A stretch of 50,896 nt of DNA, from the NCBI GenBank assembly GCA_034435675.1, contig DAOTWP010000185.1, positions 1 to 50,896 of the forward strand, given 5' to 3'. Shown here piece by piece: positions 7,944 through 15,833 of this stretch. How positions within the stretch are numbered: position 1 is the first letter of the stretch; the number at the start of each line of letters is the position of its first letter. The DNA is from DAOTWP01 sp034435675 (lineage in GTDB: Bacteria > Chloroflexota > Anaerolineae > Aggregatilineales > Phototrophicaceae). The notes below the pieces were generated by a model. That model did no database searches, was not told where the DNA came from, and saw nothing but the letters and a program-made list of their open reading frames with translations. The translations under genes and the position numbers were made by a program.

Positions 7944-9842
7944 GTGAAGAAGCTCTACTGCATTCTGGCATTTGTACTGCTGTTGAGCATAACCGGGGCT
8001 GTGCTGGCGGCACCAGCGCAGCAGGCTACTGTTTTTGATGCGGAAGTGGTGCGGCGGGCGGCAGAAGTGCTGCCTGATTCGACGGTCCTGATGCTGGTGA
8101 TTGACCTGCGCGCGGTGCAAGCAGGCGATCTGGATGCCTTTGGCGAGCTGTTCAACATCAGCCGGGTGATCGCGCTGAATTCCTACGGCGGGGAGCTGCC
8201 ACCCACGCTCACCGACCTGCTGGCGGACGGCGTTGCCGGGGTGCTGACATCAGTCTATCAATACATGCGTGATGATGATCAGGCGCTTACGCTGGCTGAT
8301 GTGGATAGCTGGTTGGGTGATTACATGGTCGTGGCGGTCAATCTGCTGCCCGAAGCGCCCTACTATCCGTTTATGGAATACAGCGACCCCGCGCTGGCGA
8401 CCCCTGTGCCGAGCGCAACCCCCGACCCCGATGATCCTTACAGCGTTTTCTATGCAAACAGCGAACAGCTGCGCCTGCGGCATGAGGTTATTGTGCTGGT
8501 CGAAAGCCGTGACGACAGCGCCGCCAGCGAGTTTGTGCAGCAGCAGCGCGGTCAGTGGGAAAAATACCAAAGCAGCACGCTGGAGGAGTATCCACTGGCA
8601 AACGGCGGCATGCTCTATGTTGCCCCGCGCTATGGTGATGGCTACCAGGTGCGCCCATTTGGCACGCTGCCGGGTTTTGTGGCGCACGGGCTGCCGGAGT
8701 CGCTCAATGCGGTGCAGCGGGCGCGCACGGGCGAACAGCCGAGTTTAGCGCGCAGTGCCCGCTACCAGACCGACCTCGCGCGCCTGCCGGGTGACAACCC
8801 GCTGTTTACGCTGTGGGTTGATCTGGATGGCGACTCCGAAGCCCTGTACAACCCTTATCCCTACGACGTTGTCCGCCTTGCGCGGGAGCGCGCGCTGGTC
8901 GAGCCGCTGCTCGGTGGTGTTGGCTTCAGCGCACGCCTGTTTGACGACGGCGCGGCGGCGTTCGATTTCACTTATCGCGGGCGGCTGCCGCTGGCAATGC
9001 CCGCTGCGCCCGGTATCATCGGGGAGAACGGCTTGCCACGGCTGGCGCAGGTATTCCCGCAGGAAACGCTGCTGGTTGCTGAGTCTAATTCGCTGGCACT
9101 GGCGTTTAATTATGGCTACGAGTCGCTGCGCACGATGGCGGCGGTGCTGGATGATCCCGACTACGAATACGATCTCAGCCCGCAGCAGCTTGACGCCGGG
9201 CTGGCATTTATCAATGCGCAGATTGGGGTGGATTTGCAGGAATTGTTCGGCATGATGGACGGCAACTATGCGCTGGGCATTATCGAAAGCGCGGATGCCT
9301 TCGCGCTGTACAACGGCTACGAAACCCTCACACTGCCGTACAGCGTCGTGCTGGTGGTCGAAACCGCCAGCGCGGATGCCGCCGAGGATGTGTATGACTT
9401 GTTCACCGACCTGCTGCTGACCGCGCGGCTGAACCCGCGTGAAACGGGTTTTGGCGCATTTTCCGGCAGCAGCATTGACCTGAGTGAAGTGCTGCCCGGT
9501 CTGGAAGTGGCAATCAACTATGCGCCGGTCGGCAACCTGTTTGTCCTCAGCACGGGCGACGGTATCATGCGTATCATCGAAACGGCGCAGGGTGGCGCGA
9601 ACCTGACGCAGACCGCAAGCTGGACACAGGGCTTTGCGCATGCGGCGAGTTATGGCGATCTGGTGCTGTATTACAACAACGAGGACTTCTTCCGCACGCT
9701 GCGCCGCAGCCTGATCGGTCCGGCACGCGAAGGCGTGGAGCAAGCGTATATTCTGTTTGAGAACCTCGGCGTTGTGACCTTCACCGGGGAAATTGTCGCG
9801 CCGGATGCGGTAACTGCGTCGCTGTTCCTGACGCCGCGCTGA
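7944..9842 (+). CDS. Secreted protein, DUF3352-like
   Basis: A 632-residue exported protein of unknown function. The start is GTG at 7944 behind a strong AGGAGG (7931-7936). A signal peptide spans residues 1-23 (MKKLY start, VLAAPAQQ end). The body alternates segments of the type ESNSLALAFNYGYESL, VVLVVETASADAAEDVYD and NLFVLSTGDGIMRIIE, which resemble the DUF3352 family of large secreted proteins in Cyanobacteria and Chloroflexota. A Pro/Asp-rich insert sits near residues 150-170. No enzyme motif is recognisable. It follows the previous secreted-protein gene by 89 bases and is closed by a strong terminator at 9879, so the two may form one unit. Confidence 0.78.
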   Translation: MKKLYCILAFVLLLSITGAVLAAPAQQATVFDAEVVRRAAEVLPDSTVLMLVIDLRAVQAGDLDAFGELFNISRVIALNSYGGELPPTLTDLLADGVAGVLTSVYQYMRDDDQALTLADVDSWLGDYMVVAVNLLPEAPYYPFMEYSDPALATPVPSATPDPDDPYSVFYANSEQLRLRHEVIVLVESRDDSAASEFVQQQRGQWEKYQSSTLEEYPLANGGMLYVAPRYGDGYQVRPFGTLPGFVAHGLPESLNAVQRARTGEQPSLARSARYQTDLARLPGDNPLFTLWVDLDGDSEALYNPYPYDVVRLARERALVEPLLGGVGFSARLFDDGAAAFDFTYRGRLPLAMPAAPGIIGENGLPRLAQVFPQETLLVAESNSLALAFNYGYESLRTMAAVLDDPDYEYDLSPQQLDAGLAFINAQIGVDLQELFGMMDGNYALGIIESADAFALYNGYETLTLPYSVVLVVETASADAAEDVYDLFTDLLLTARLNPRETGFGAFSGSSIDLSEVLPGLEVAINYAPVGNLFVLSTGDGIMRIIETAQGGANLTQTASWTQGFAHAASYGDLVLYYNNEDFFRTLRRSLIGPAREGVEQAYILFENLGVVTFTGEIVAPDAVTASLFLTPR

Positions 9843-9878
9843 CGACCGCCGGGCTGCTGACAGGTGTTGAGCTGACGA

Positions 9879-9904
9879 GGGCACGCCGCTGGTGTGCCCT
9901 TTTG
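9879..9904 (+). terminator. Rho-independent terminator
   Basis: A 9-base-pair stem (GGGCACGCC with GGTGTGCCC, one G-T pair) closes a 3-base loop at 9879-9899 and is followed by TTTT. It ends the transcript of the DUF3352-like gene. Confidence 0.85.
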
Positions 9905-9916
9905 TGCGTTGTTTTG

Positions 9917-9945
9917 TTGGCACAGCGCACTTCCTGCCCTAAAAT
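9917..9945 (+). promoter_or_regulatory. Promoter of the thioesterase gene
   Basis: TTGGCA (9917-9922) and TAAAAT (9940-9945) are 17 bases apart, 68 bases before the thioesterase ATG. The stretch from the -10 to about 9984 is closely similar to 15760-15804 in front of uvrC. Confidence 0.65.
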
Positions 9946-10012
9946 AGGCGCACATCCAACGTATCCATAGCGTATGCAGTCCGCGCATTGACACAAAAAA
10001 GGCAGCCGTACC

Positions 10013-10501
10013 ATGAGCATTACGCTTGAACACCTGCGTCAGCTTCCGCAGACTTACCGCGTGACCGTGCCGGAGGATTATCTCGATGAGATGGGGCACA
10101 TGAACATCCGCTGGTACTTTGCGATTTATGATCGCGCCGCGTGGGGGCTGTTTGAGCATTTTGGCATGACACTGGAACACTACCAGCAGACGCAGACCGG
10201 GGCGTTCGCGTTAAAGCAGTTTGTGCAGTATCTCGCGGAGGTGCTGGTCGGCGACACGGTGGTGGTGCATTCGCGGCTGGTAGCGCGTTCGGCAAAGCGC
10301 GTGCACTTTATGCATTTCATGTGGAACGAAACGCAAAACGTGCTGGCGTCCACCCTGGAAGTGCTTGCCTCGCACGCAGACCTGACCGTGCGCCGCACTG
10401 CACCATTCCCGGCAGAGATTGCCGCGCTGCTGGATGCGACTATCGCGGAACATGGGGCGCTGCGCTGGCAGCCGCCGCTGTGCGGGGTGCTCGCGCCGTA
10501 A
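10013..10501 (+). CDS. Hot-dog fold acyl-CoA thioesterase-like protein (4HBT superfamily)
   Basis: Predicted to hydrolyse a thioester, probably an acyl-CoA; the substrate cannot be read from sequence. In 162 residues it shows the 4HBT/FadM-type opening: a conserved acidic residue followed by GHMN (LDEMGHMNIRWYF, residues 24-36), then the long central helix (YDRAAWGLFEHFGMTLE). The VGDTVVVHSRL and SHADLTVRR strands are typical of the dimeric hot-dog fold. Start ATG at 10013; no strong Shine-Dalgarno is visible. It has its own promoter and converges on the receiver gene downstream. A decayed copy of its last 190 bases lies at 15477-15665. Confidence 0.82.
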   Translation: MSITLEHLRQLPQTYRVTVPEDYLDEMGHMNIRWYFAIYDRAAWGLFEHFGMTLEHYQQTQTGAFALKQFVQYLAEVLVGDTVVVHSRLVARSAKRVHFMHFMWNETQNVLASTLEVLASHADLTVRRTAPFPAEIAALLDATIAEHGALRWQPPLCGVLAP

Positions 10502-10513
10502 TAAACATCTGCC

Positions 10514-10554
10514 GCCGGGATGGGCGGGCGATGTCGTCCAGCGTCCACCCCGGC
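10514..10554. terminator. Hairpin between convergent genes
   Basis: GCCGGGATGG (10514-10523) pairs with CCACCCCGGC (10545-10554) with one mismatch. It sits between the convergent thioesterase and receiver genes. There is no clear T tract on either strand, so termination is only suggested. Confidence 0.4.
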
Positions 10555-10567
10555 AAACCGCTTCCCG

Positions 10568-10969
10568 CTACGACGGCACTTCCCACACGGCTTCGCCGCT
10601 GAGGATTTTGCCCAGTTGTTCCGCAAAGTGCCGCCCGTCCAGCGGTTTGCCCAGAAAGCTGTGGAACCCGGCGCGTTTCGCCTCGTTCAGGTGACTGGTA
10701 TGCGTGGTGTAGGCGACGACAGGGACCCCCGCCAGATGCTGGCTTTGCTGGATGAGTTCCAGCACGTTGTAGCCGTTGCTGAAGGGCATTTCCAGATCGA
10801 GAAAGATGACATCCACAGAGTCGAGAGACGCGATCTGTTCGCCAATGGTGTAGCTGTCCTGCAAAACGCCCGTGCTGACACCCACCTGCTTGAGCAGCTG
10901 CTGCAGCACTTTGATGCTGCTGGCATCGTCCTCAATGATTACGGCGGTCTTGCCTGCGAAGATACTCAT
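10568..10969 (-). CDS. Single-domain response regulator (receiver only)
   Basis: A 133-residue stand-alone receiver domain with no output domain. It has the acidic pair in IIEDD, the phospho-acceptor Asp in VIFLDLEMP, the switch Thr in VVAYTTH and the conserved Lys in GKPL. It ends with LSGEAVWEVPS; the L-x-G-[EK]-x-[IV]-W tail recurs in the three other receivers of this operon. It is the last gene of a minus-strand run that starts with the histidine kinase at 14392, 42 bases behind the next receiver gene. It is expected to take phosphate from the kinase and act by protein contact. Confidence 0.93.
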   Translation of the reverse strand: MSIFAGKTAVIIEDDASSIKVLQQLLKQVGVSTGVLQDSYTIGEQIASLDSVDVIFLDLEMPFSNGYNVLELIQQSQHLAGVPVVAYTTHTSHLNEAKRAGFHSFLGKPLDGRHFAEQLGKILSGEAVWEVPS

Positions 10970-11011
10970 TATCGGATTGATCCTTTCTTTACAGTCGCAA
11001 ACTGGACTGTC

Positions 11012-11425
11012 TTAAGCGACAAAGTCATCCGCCCACACCTGTTCACCTTCCAGAATACGCGCGATGGTCCTGGCAAAGGTGTGATTATTGATCGGCTTGC
11101 TGATATACCCCCGGAACCCATGCTGGCGGGCTTTCTTGAGTTCCAGTGCCGGGTCAGAGGCGCTGACAACAATCGCCGGGATATGCGCCAGCTCGGGATC
11201 CTGCTTCACCAGCTCATACACATCATAGCCCGTCAAGCCATTGGGCAGCATTAAGTCCATGATGATCAGGTCAATGTGACCGGCATCCCGGATACGCGAC
11301 GGTGTGTTGACACACCAGCGGTCAAAGAAGACCTTTGCACCGCTTGCCTCCAACATGATTTTCATGATTGTGCTGTTGCTGAGGTTGTCCTCAACAATGA
11401 AGAACCGTTTACCGATGAGATGCAC
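11012..11425 (-). CDS. Single-domain response regulator (receiver only)
   Basis: A 137-residue stand-alone receiver. The acidic pair is in FIVEDN, the phosphorylated Asp in LIIMDLMLP, the switch residue is Ser in VVSASD and the Lys is in SKPI. A Gly-containing insert follows the Asp loop (LPNGLTGYDVYE). It ends LEGEQVWADDFVA and so carries the shared tail. It is the most diverged of the four receivers in this operon. The gap to the upstream receiver gene is 26 bases, consistent with co-transcription. Confidence 0.93.
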   Translation of the reverse strand: MHLIGKRFFIVEDNLSNSTIMKIMLEASGAKVFFDRWCVNTPSRIRDAGHIDLIIMDLMLPNGLTGYDVYELVKQDPELAHIPAIVVSASDPALELKKARQHGFRGYISKPINNHTFARTIARILEGEQVWADDFVA

Positions 11426-11451
11426 AGTTGGCTCCTGGGTACTGTTTTCGG

Positions 11452-11862
11452 CTAAGGCACAAACCAGATTGGCTCGCCAGCCAGAACGCGCTCGACAAGC
11501 TGGGGAAAGATGTCCTTGACCAGCGGTTTGCCAATCAAGCCGTCGAATCCGACCTGTTTGAGTTTTTCGACGTCATGCGACATGACATTGGCGGTCATGG
11601 CGATTACGGTGGCGCTGGCGAACTGCGCGCTGCCGCGCAGCATCGAAAGCACTTCGTAGCCATCATGCGGTTTCATCTGAATATCCAGAAAGAAGACATT
11701 CGGCGCGGGCGAAAGCTGCCCCAACCGCCGCAAGAAGTCCTGGCTGTTCTCAAAGACATTCAGGTGGGTATGCCCCAGCACGCGTGTGATCAGCACCTTG
11801 AGAATCTGCCGGCTGGCGAAATCGTCTTCTACATACAAGAACACAGGCTGTTCGATAATCAT
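11452..11862 (-). CDS. Single-domain response regulator (receiver only)
   Basis: A 136-residue stand-alone receiver. The start is ATG at 11862, chosen because AGGAGG lies at the right distance and the protein begins just before the first receiver strand (FLYVEDD). The phospho-acceptor is in VFFLDIQMKP, the switch Thr in IAMTAN and the Lys in GKPL. It is clearly a close paralogue of the product of 12478-12885: both share the ED-x2-ASRQ opening and the FDED-like spacing. The tail LAGEPIWFVP repeats the operon-specific motif. It lies 37 bases downstream of the HEAT-repeat gene. Confidence 0.93.
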   Translation of the reverse strand: MIIEQPVFLYVEDDFASRQILKVLITRVLGHTHLNVFENSQDFLRRLGQLSPAPNVFFLDIQMKPHDGYEVLSMLRGSAQFASATVIAMTANVMSHDVEKLKQVGFDGLIGKPLVKDIFPQLVERVLAGEPIWFVP

Positions 11863-11899
11863 CCTGACCTCCTGCCGCGCGGCTCCATGAGCGAGCACA

Positions 11900-12478
11900 T
11901 TATGCGGCGTTGTAACCCAGTTTTTGCAAAGCCATGCTGGCGTGATCGCGCACATGGCGGTCATGATCCTGCAAGTAGGGCATCAGGGCTTCCACTGCTG
12001 CCGGGTCGCCCAGTTCACCAATCGCCCGAATCGCCATGATGCGCAGGGTCGTGCTTGCAGTGTGGTGGATAAACGCACTAAGAAATTGCCGTGTGCGTTC
12101 GCCACCCTGCTTGCCCAGCGATGTCAGGCACCACATGGCGACCAACCCTTTTTCGCGCTGCACGGCAGCAATCAGTTCTTCCACAATGCGCGGATTGTGA
12201 GCAAACTTGCCCATGACTTCGGCGACATTGCAGCGCACAATAACATGATGATGCCCGGATAGCAGCGCCAGCAGCGGCTCGATGGCGTCGGGGCTGGCAA
12301 GATCGCCCAGCACCAGCACCGCATTGGCGACCTGTCGTTCACTGCCGGTGCGCAGCAGCGCCAGCAGCGGCGCCAGTGCTTCGTCGCCGGATGCCGCCAG
12401 CGCGCGCCGTGCTGCCTTCAATTCCTCATGGGTTCCTGTCGCCAGAATGGTCAACAGCGAACGCAAGGTAACATTCAT
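11900..12478 (-). CDS. HEAT-repeat protein in the receiver operon
   Basis: A 192-residue alpha-solenoid protein of the PBS-lyase/HEAT type. Repeats of about 31 residues are visible, such as ALAPLLALLRTGSERQVANA, DAIEPLLALLSGHHHVIVR and AAVEALMPYLQDHDRHVRDH, each with a V-R or V-x-N turn. No enzymatic motif is present, so it is probably a binding partner or scaffold. The start ATG at 12478 overlaps the stop of the upstream receiver gene (TGATG), which implies translational coupling and makes a role in the same signalling assembly likely. A TTG one codon earlier is a less likely start. Confidence 0.85.
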   Translation of the reverse strand: MNVTLRSLLTILATGTHEELKAARRALAASGDEALAPLLALLRTGSERQVANAVLVLGDLASPDAIEPLLALLSGHHHVIVRCNVAEVMGKFAHNPRIVEELIAAVQREKGLVAMWCLTSLGKQGGERTRQFLSAFIHHTASTTLRIMAIRAIGELGDPAAVEALMPYLQDHDRHVRDHASMALQKLGYNAA

Positions 12479-12885
12479 CAAATCTCTCCCCAGACTTCCT
12501 TGCCTTCCAGAAGATGCTGCAACATGCGTGGGAAGGTACGATGATTAAGCGGCTTCTCGATGATGCCATTGAATCCCAGATCACGCAGTTGCTGATATTG
12601 CTCTCCGCTGATACTCGCCGTCATGGCGACAATCATGACCCGGTTAAATGCTGGTTGGGCGCGCAGCAGGGCACACACCGCGTACCCGCTTAGCGGTTCC
12701 AGATTGAGATCCAGAAAGAGAATGTCTGCTGGCGGCGACAACTGCTCCAGCCGTTCCAGCACATTCTGTGTATCTTCGAACAGCGTCAGCTGCTGGAACC
12801 CAAGCAGTTCCTGAAGCATGATTTGCAGCACCTGTCGGCTGGCGAGGTGATCTTCGATGTACACAAAATGGGGCTGGATCTTCAT
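12478..12885 (-). CDS. Single-domain response regulator (receiver only)
   Basis: A 135-residue stand-alone receiver directly after the kinase gene (16-base gap). The start is ATG at 12885, preceded by AGGA; it places the first strand FVYIEDH at the N-terminus. The Asp in ILFLDLNLEP, Thr in VAMTAS and Lys in EKPL are present. The tail LEGKEVWGEI carries the shared motif. It is a close paralogue of the product of 11452-11862. As the first receiver after the kinase, it is the most likely direct partner, but all four could compete for phosphate. Confidence 0.93.
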   Translation of the reverse strand: MKIQPHFVYIEDHLASRQVLQIMLQELLGFQQLTLFEDTQNVLERLEQLSPPADILFLDLNLEPLSGYAVCALLRAQPAFNRVMIVAMTASISGEQYQQLRDLGFNGIIEKPLNHRTFPRMLQHLLEGKEVWGEI

Positions 12886-12901
12886 CAGGTTATCCTGTTG
12901 T

Positions 12902-14392
12902 TCACTGCATCTGCCGGTCCGCAAGGCTGAGGGCACTGGCTTCTGCTTCGGTCAGCAGCGGCAGTTCGACAAAGAACGTGGTTCCTACCCCCGCCGCGCT
13001 CAACAGCCACATGCGCCCGCCATGCGACTCGACAAAATACTTCGAGATCGGCATGCCTAAACCGGTTCCGACCACATCCTGCAATTCATGGCGCGCCTGC
13101 TTGAACGACTCGAAAACCAGTGGTTGGTCTTGCGGCGCGATGCCGATGCCGCTGTCCTCAATTTCGACATGCAGGTGTGAGGCGCTGTATCCGGCGCGGA
13201 TGGCGACATGCCCATACGGGGTGAATTTGACGGCATTGGACAGGATGTTGAGGAACACCTGGCGCAGACGACGCTTATCGCCATAGGTGACCGGCAGATC
13301 ATCCGCAATGCTGGCACGCAGTTCAATCGGCTTATCCTTGACCAGCCCCTTGCCGACTGCGACTACCGCATTGAGGACTTCGTTCATGTCCACTTCCTGA
13401 ATGAACAAATCCATCAACCCGGCTTCGATCTTGGTGACGTCCAGAATATCGTTGATTAGCGCCAGCAGGTGCTTACCGCTGGAAATCGACTGTTGCAGCG
13501 ATTCGACCTGCTCGTCATTGACGGGACCCATCACGCCATCGGCGACGAAGGCGGTGAAGTTGAGGATGGCGTTCAGCGGTGTGCGCAGTTCATGGCTCAT
13601 ATTGGCGAGAAACTGCGATTTGATGCGATTGGCTTCTTCCGCGGCTTCGCGCGCTTCAACCAATTCGACATTGCGTTGTTCCAGTTCGGCAGTCCGTTCA
13701 AGCACGCGCTGTTCCAGATTGGCTTCGGACTGGCGCAGTGCCTCGTTGGCTTTTTCCAGGCGGGCGCGGCGCAGGGTTTCAATTGAACGAAGATGCCAGC
13801 CCAGAGTGACGACCAAGGCATTGACGACGATCAAGAAGTACCAGAGCTGGTTGTGGATCTGTGTGGCGCTGGGCATCACATTGTTCAGAACAAAGACACC
13901 GGCAATGATCAGGCTGGCAATTGCGATGGTGGCTTCCACGGTGAAGAACATGGCAACGACCAGCACGCCGACAACGACGTAAACCAGCGAAGTATCGCCT
14001 GATCCTTCGAGATAGGTCGCGAAGACAAAGATCGTGACTTCGACGATGCTGAAGATGCCCGCTGCAAGTGATGTGTGCCCTTTGTGGTTGATCAGCAGCA
14101 GCACGAACGTCAAGCCGATGCCGAAAATTGATCCGAGGATGTCCGCGCCAAAGAGGTTTTCTGGTTCGCGGATCACCTCACTTCCGATAATGAAGGTTGC
14201 CAGAACCATTGCTACGATAAACAGCGACGCCAGCAGGCGTGCCCGCCGCCGTTTTTCTTCCGGTGATGGCTGCGCTTCTGGCAGCAGATGGGCTGCAATC
14301 CACTGGAACAACGCCGGGTGCTGCGTCAGGTCTGCCATTCGCGGCAGACCCGCTGTGTGCCGGTCTTTGATTGTTGCGTTGAGTTGTGCCAT
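12902..14392 (-). CDS. Membrane sensor histidine kinase
   Basis: A 496-residue histidine kinase. The N-terminal half has six TM helices (about residues 52-70, 85-101, 108-127, 136-153, 156-171 and 183-200) with almost no extracellular domain, so it probably senses a membrane or membrane-soluble signal. A coiled coil at about 204-258 leads to the HisKA domain, with phospho-acceptor H267 in SHELRTPLN. The HATPase domain has the N box around N386, G1 DSGIGI (413-418) and G2 GTGLGM (442-447), so it looks active. There is no receiver fused to it. GGAG lies eight bases before the ATG. It heads an operon with four receivers and a HEAT protein. Confidence 0.94.
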   Translation of the reverse strand: MAQLNATIKDRHTAGLPRMADLTQHPALFQWIAAHLLPEAQPSPEEKRRRARLLASLFIVAMVLATFIIGSEVIREPENLFGADILGSIFGIGLTFVLLLINHKGHTSLAAGIFSIVEVTIFVFATYLEGSGDTSLVYVVVGVLVVAMFFTVEATIAIASLIIAGVFVLNNVMPSATQIHNQLWYFLIVVNALVVTLGWHLRSIETLRRARLEKANEALRQSEANLEQRVLERTAELEQRNVELVEAREAAEEANRIKSQFLANMSHELRTPLNAILNFTAFVADGVMGPVNDEQVESLQQSISSGKHLLALINDILDVTKIEAGLMDLFIQEVDMNEVLNAVVAVGKGLVKDKPIELRASIADDLPVTYGDKRRLRQVFLNILSNAVKFTPYGHVAIRAGYSASHLHVEIEDSGIGIAPQDQPLVFESFKQARHELQDVVGTGLGMPISKYFVESHGGRMWLLSAAGVGTTFFVELPLLTEAEASALSLADRQMQ

Positions 14393-14517
14393 GCCTGTCT
14401 CCGCATCGACCTTGTGATGATGTCGTTATCTATGGTCATTATGCGACTTTTTGGCGGCGGACGTAGACGAGGAAAGAGGGGGGATTTTCTGAAGTGAAGA
14501 CCTGTCCGAAATACTGG

Positions 14518-15156
14518 TCAGTTGACCAGTTTTTTTTCCAGCGCCAGCGATACCGCTTCGGTTCGGCTGCTGACGCCCAGTTTTTGCAAAATGTTGCTGA
14601 CATGAAATTTGACGGTGGACAGGCTCAGCGTCATGGCTTCAGCAATTTCGGGGTTGTGGCTGCCTGCCGCCATCAGTTGCAGAATCTCCAGTTCGCGGCG
14701 CGTCAAGCCATACTCCACACGCGGATTGATGGCAGCGGTTGGCGTGAGCAGTGTCTGAATCACCTCACGCGAGAGAATTGAACTCCCGGCATAGGCGCTG
14801 CGGATGGCGCTGGCGATTTCCTGCGCGGAGGAAGTTTTCAGGACATAACCTACTGCCCCTGCCGCCAGCATTGCCTTAACGCTGTCCTCGTCCTGAAAGC
14901 CGGACAGCGCGACGATTTTGATGTTCGGGTGCTGCGCCAGAATATCGCGGGTGGCGTCAATACCATTCATTCCCGGCATGATGACATCCATCAGTACGAT
15001 GTCCGGTTGAAAGTCTGTACAGAGATCAACGGCTTCCTGCCCGCTGCTGCCCTGTGCGACAAGTTCAATATCATCGAGCATAGTCAGTAGTGCCGCGATT
15101 GCCAGATGTACTTTACTGTGGTCATCAATTAACACGACCCGGATCGGTTGGTTCAT
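14518..15156 (-). CDS. NarL/LuxR-type response regulator
   Basis: A DNA-binding response regulator of 212 residues. The receiver (1-120) has the acidic pair in LIDDH, phospho-acceptor D57 in IVLMDVIMP and the Lys in GYVLKTSS. The C-terminal LuxR helix-turn-helix (about 150-205) shows LTRRELEILQLMAAG and EIAEAMTLSLSTVKFHVSNI. The start ATG at 15156 was chosen because the family begins right there; it lies inside the end of the upstream HisKA_3 gene (32-base overlap), so translation is probably coupled. The expected cognate kinase gene is reduced to that single domain. Confidence 0.94.
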   Translation of the reverse strand: MNQPIRVVLIDDHSKVHLAIAALLTMLDDIELVAQGSSGQEAVDLCTDFQPDIVLMDVIMPGMNGIDATRDILAQHPNIKIVALSGFQDEDSVKAMLAAGAVGYVLKTSSAQEIASAIRSAYAGSSILSREVIQTLLTPTAAINPRVEYGLTRRELEILQLMAAGSHNPEIAEAMTLSLSTVKFHVSNILQKLGVSSRTEAVSLALEKKLVN

Positions 15157-15412
15157 CTTTGAGTGCCGCCTGTATTGCCTTGAGTTCTGCCAGTGCATCT
15201 TTTATTACACTATCTAACTCCAGTATAACCTTTTTTGCCAGTATAGGATTATGCTCTATGGTCTCCACCGCTACCCCGGCCAGTGTAGCTGCTGAAAACA
15301 GGCTCTGTGTGAGCGTGTCATGCAGCAGCCTGCGGATGCGCCGCCGTTCATCGGCAGCGGTCTTTGATTGCGGTGATTGTTCAGGGGAGAGTGGGTCCTC
15401 GGTATCATGCAT
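15125..15412 (-). CDS. Stand-alone HisKA_3 dimerisation/histidine domain without ATPase
   Basis: A 95-residue protein containing only the four-helix-bundle half of a NarX-type kinase. DERRRIRRLLHDTLTQSL (residues 21-38) is the HisKA_3 box with phospho-acceptor H31, followed by a second helix (ILELDSVIKDALAELKAIQA). The reading frame ends after that helix; no HATPase domain is found on either side. It could pass phosphate as an HPt-like relay, dimerise with another kinase, or be the remnant of a truncated kinase. ATG at 15412 has GGAG at good spacing; GTG at 15427 is possible. It overlaps the LuxR-type regulator gene by 32 bases. Confidence 0.75.
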   Translation of the reverse strand: MHDTEDPLSPEQSPQSKTAADERRRIRRLLHDTLTQSLFSAATLAGVAVETIEHNPILAKKVILELDSVIKDALAELKAIQAALKDEPTDPGRVN

Positions 15413-15476
15413 CTTGCGTGTCTCCACGGCTTCACTGCCTGTTATTCTAGCCCATCTTGCGTAGTCCAGCGCATAT

Positions 15477-15665
15477 TTGATGAATTTCCTGGAACGAGAC
15501 GCAGCATGTGCTGGCGTTCACGCCGGAAGTATACGCCTCGGACGCGGACCTGACCATGCGCAGCGCGCTTTTCGGTAAGGCTTGGCGCACCGTTGGATGC
15601 GTCTATCGCGGAACACCATAATAGGCTGGCAGCCGCCGCTGTGCGGGGTGCTTGCACCGTAGTGA
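15477..15665 (+). pseudogene. Remnant of the 3' end of a second thioesterase gene
   Basis: About 190 bases align base for base with 10309-10504 of the intact thioesterase gene. Landmarks are GGAACGAGACGCAG versus GGAACGAAACGCAA, GGATGCGTCTATCGCGGAAC versus GGATGCGACTATCGCGGAAC, and a run of 27 identical bases beginning CTGGCAGCCGCCGCTGTGCG. In the matching frame the piece reads NETQHVLA and ASDADLTM, then is broken by stops (TGATGA at its start, TAATAG inside) and small indels. The first 100 codons are absent. It lies between the HisKA_3 gene and uvrC and is not expected to be translated. Confidence 0.85.
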
Positions 15666-15759
15666 CCATGCGGTCTGTGTTTACCCGGCTTGGTGTTTTG
15701 CCTGTGACCTGACCAACCGGAAGCGCAGCAGCCCTCTCGCATTCTGGCGCACCCCGCGC

Positions 15760-15804
15760 TACAATAGAACACACGTCTAACATATCCATAACTGTACACA
15801 GACG
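15760..15804 (+). promoter_or_regulatory. Probable uvrC promoter and leader, homologous to the thioesterase leader
   Basis: TACAAT (15760-15765) is a likely -10 box. From here to 15804 the sequence resembles 9940-9984 (shared core AACrTATCCATA and flanks, roughly three of four bases identical). The -35 region is poor. The segment ends about 30 bases before the uvrC start. Confidence 0.5.
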
Positions 15805-15833
15805 ATTGTTCGACCCAACAGGTGTTTTGACGG

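Noticed and set aside
8745..9923. Open frame of 392 codons on the minus strand
   Set aside because: Antisense to the DUF3352-like gene; composition is Arg/His/Gln-rich as expected from the reverse of GC-rich coding DNA, with no family motif and no ribosome site.
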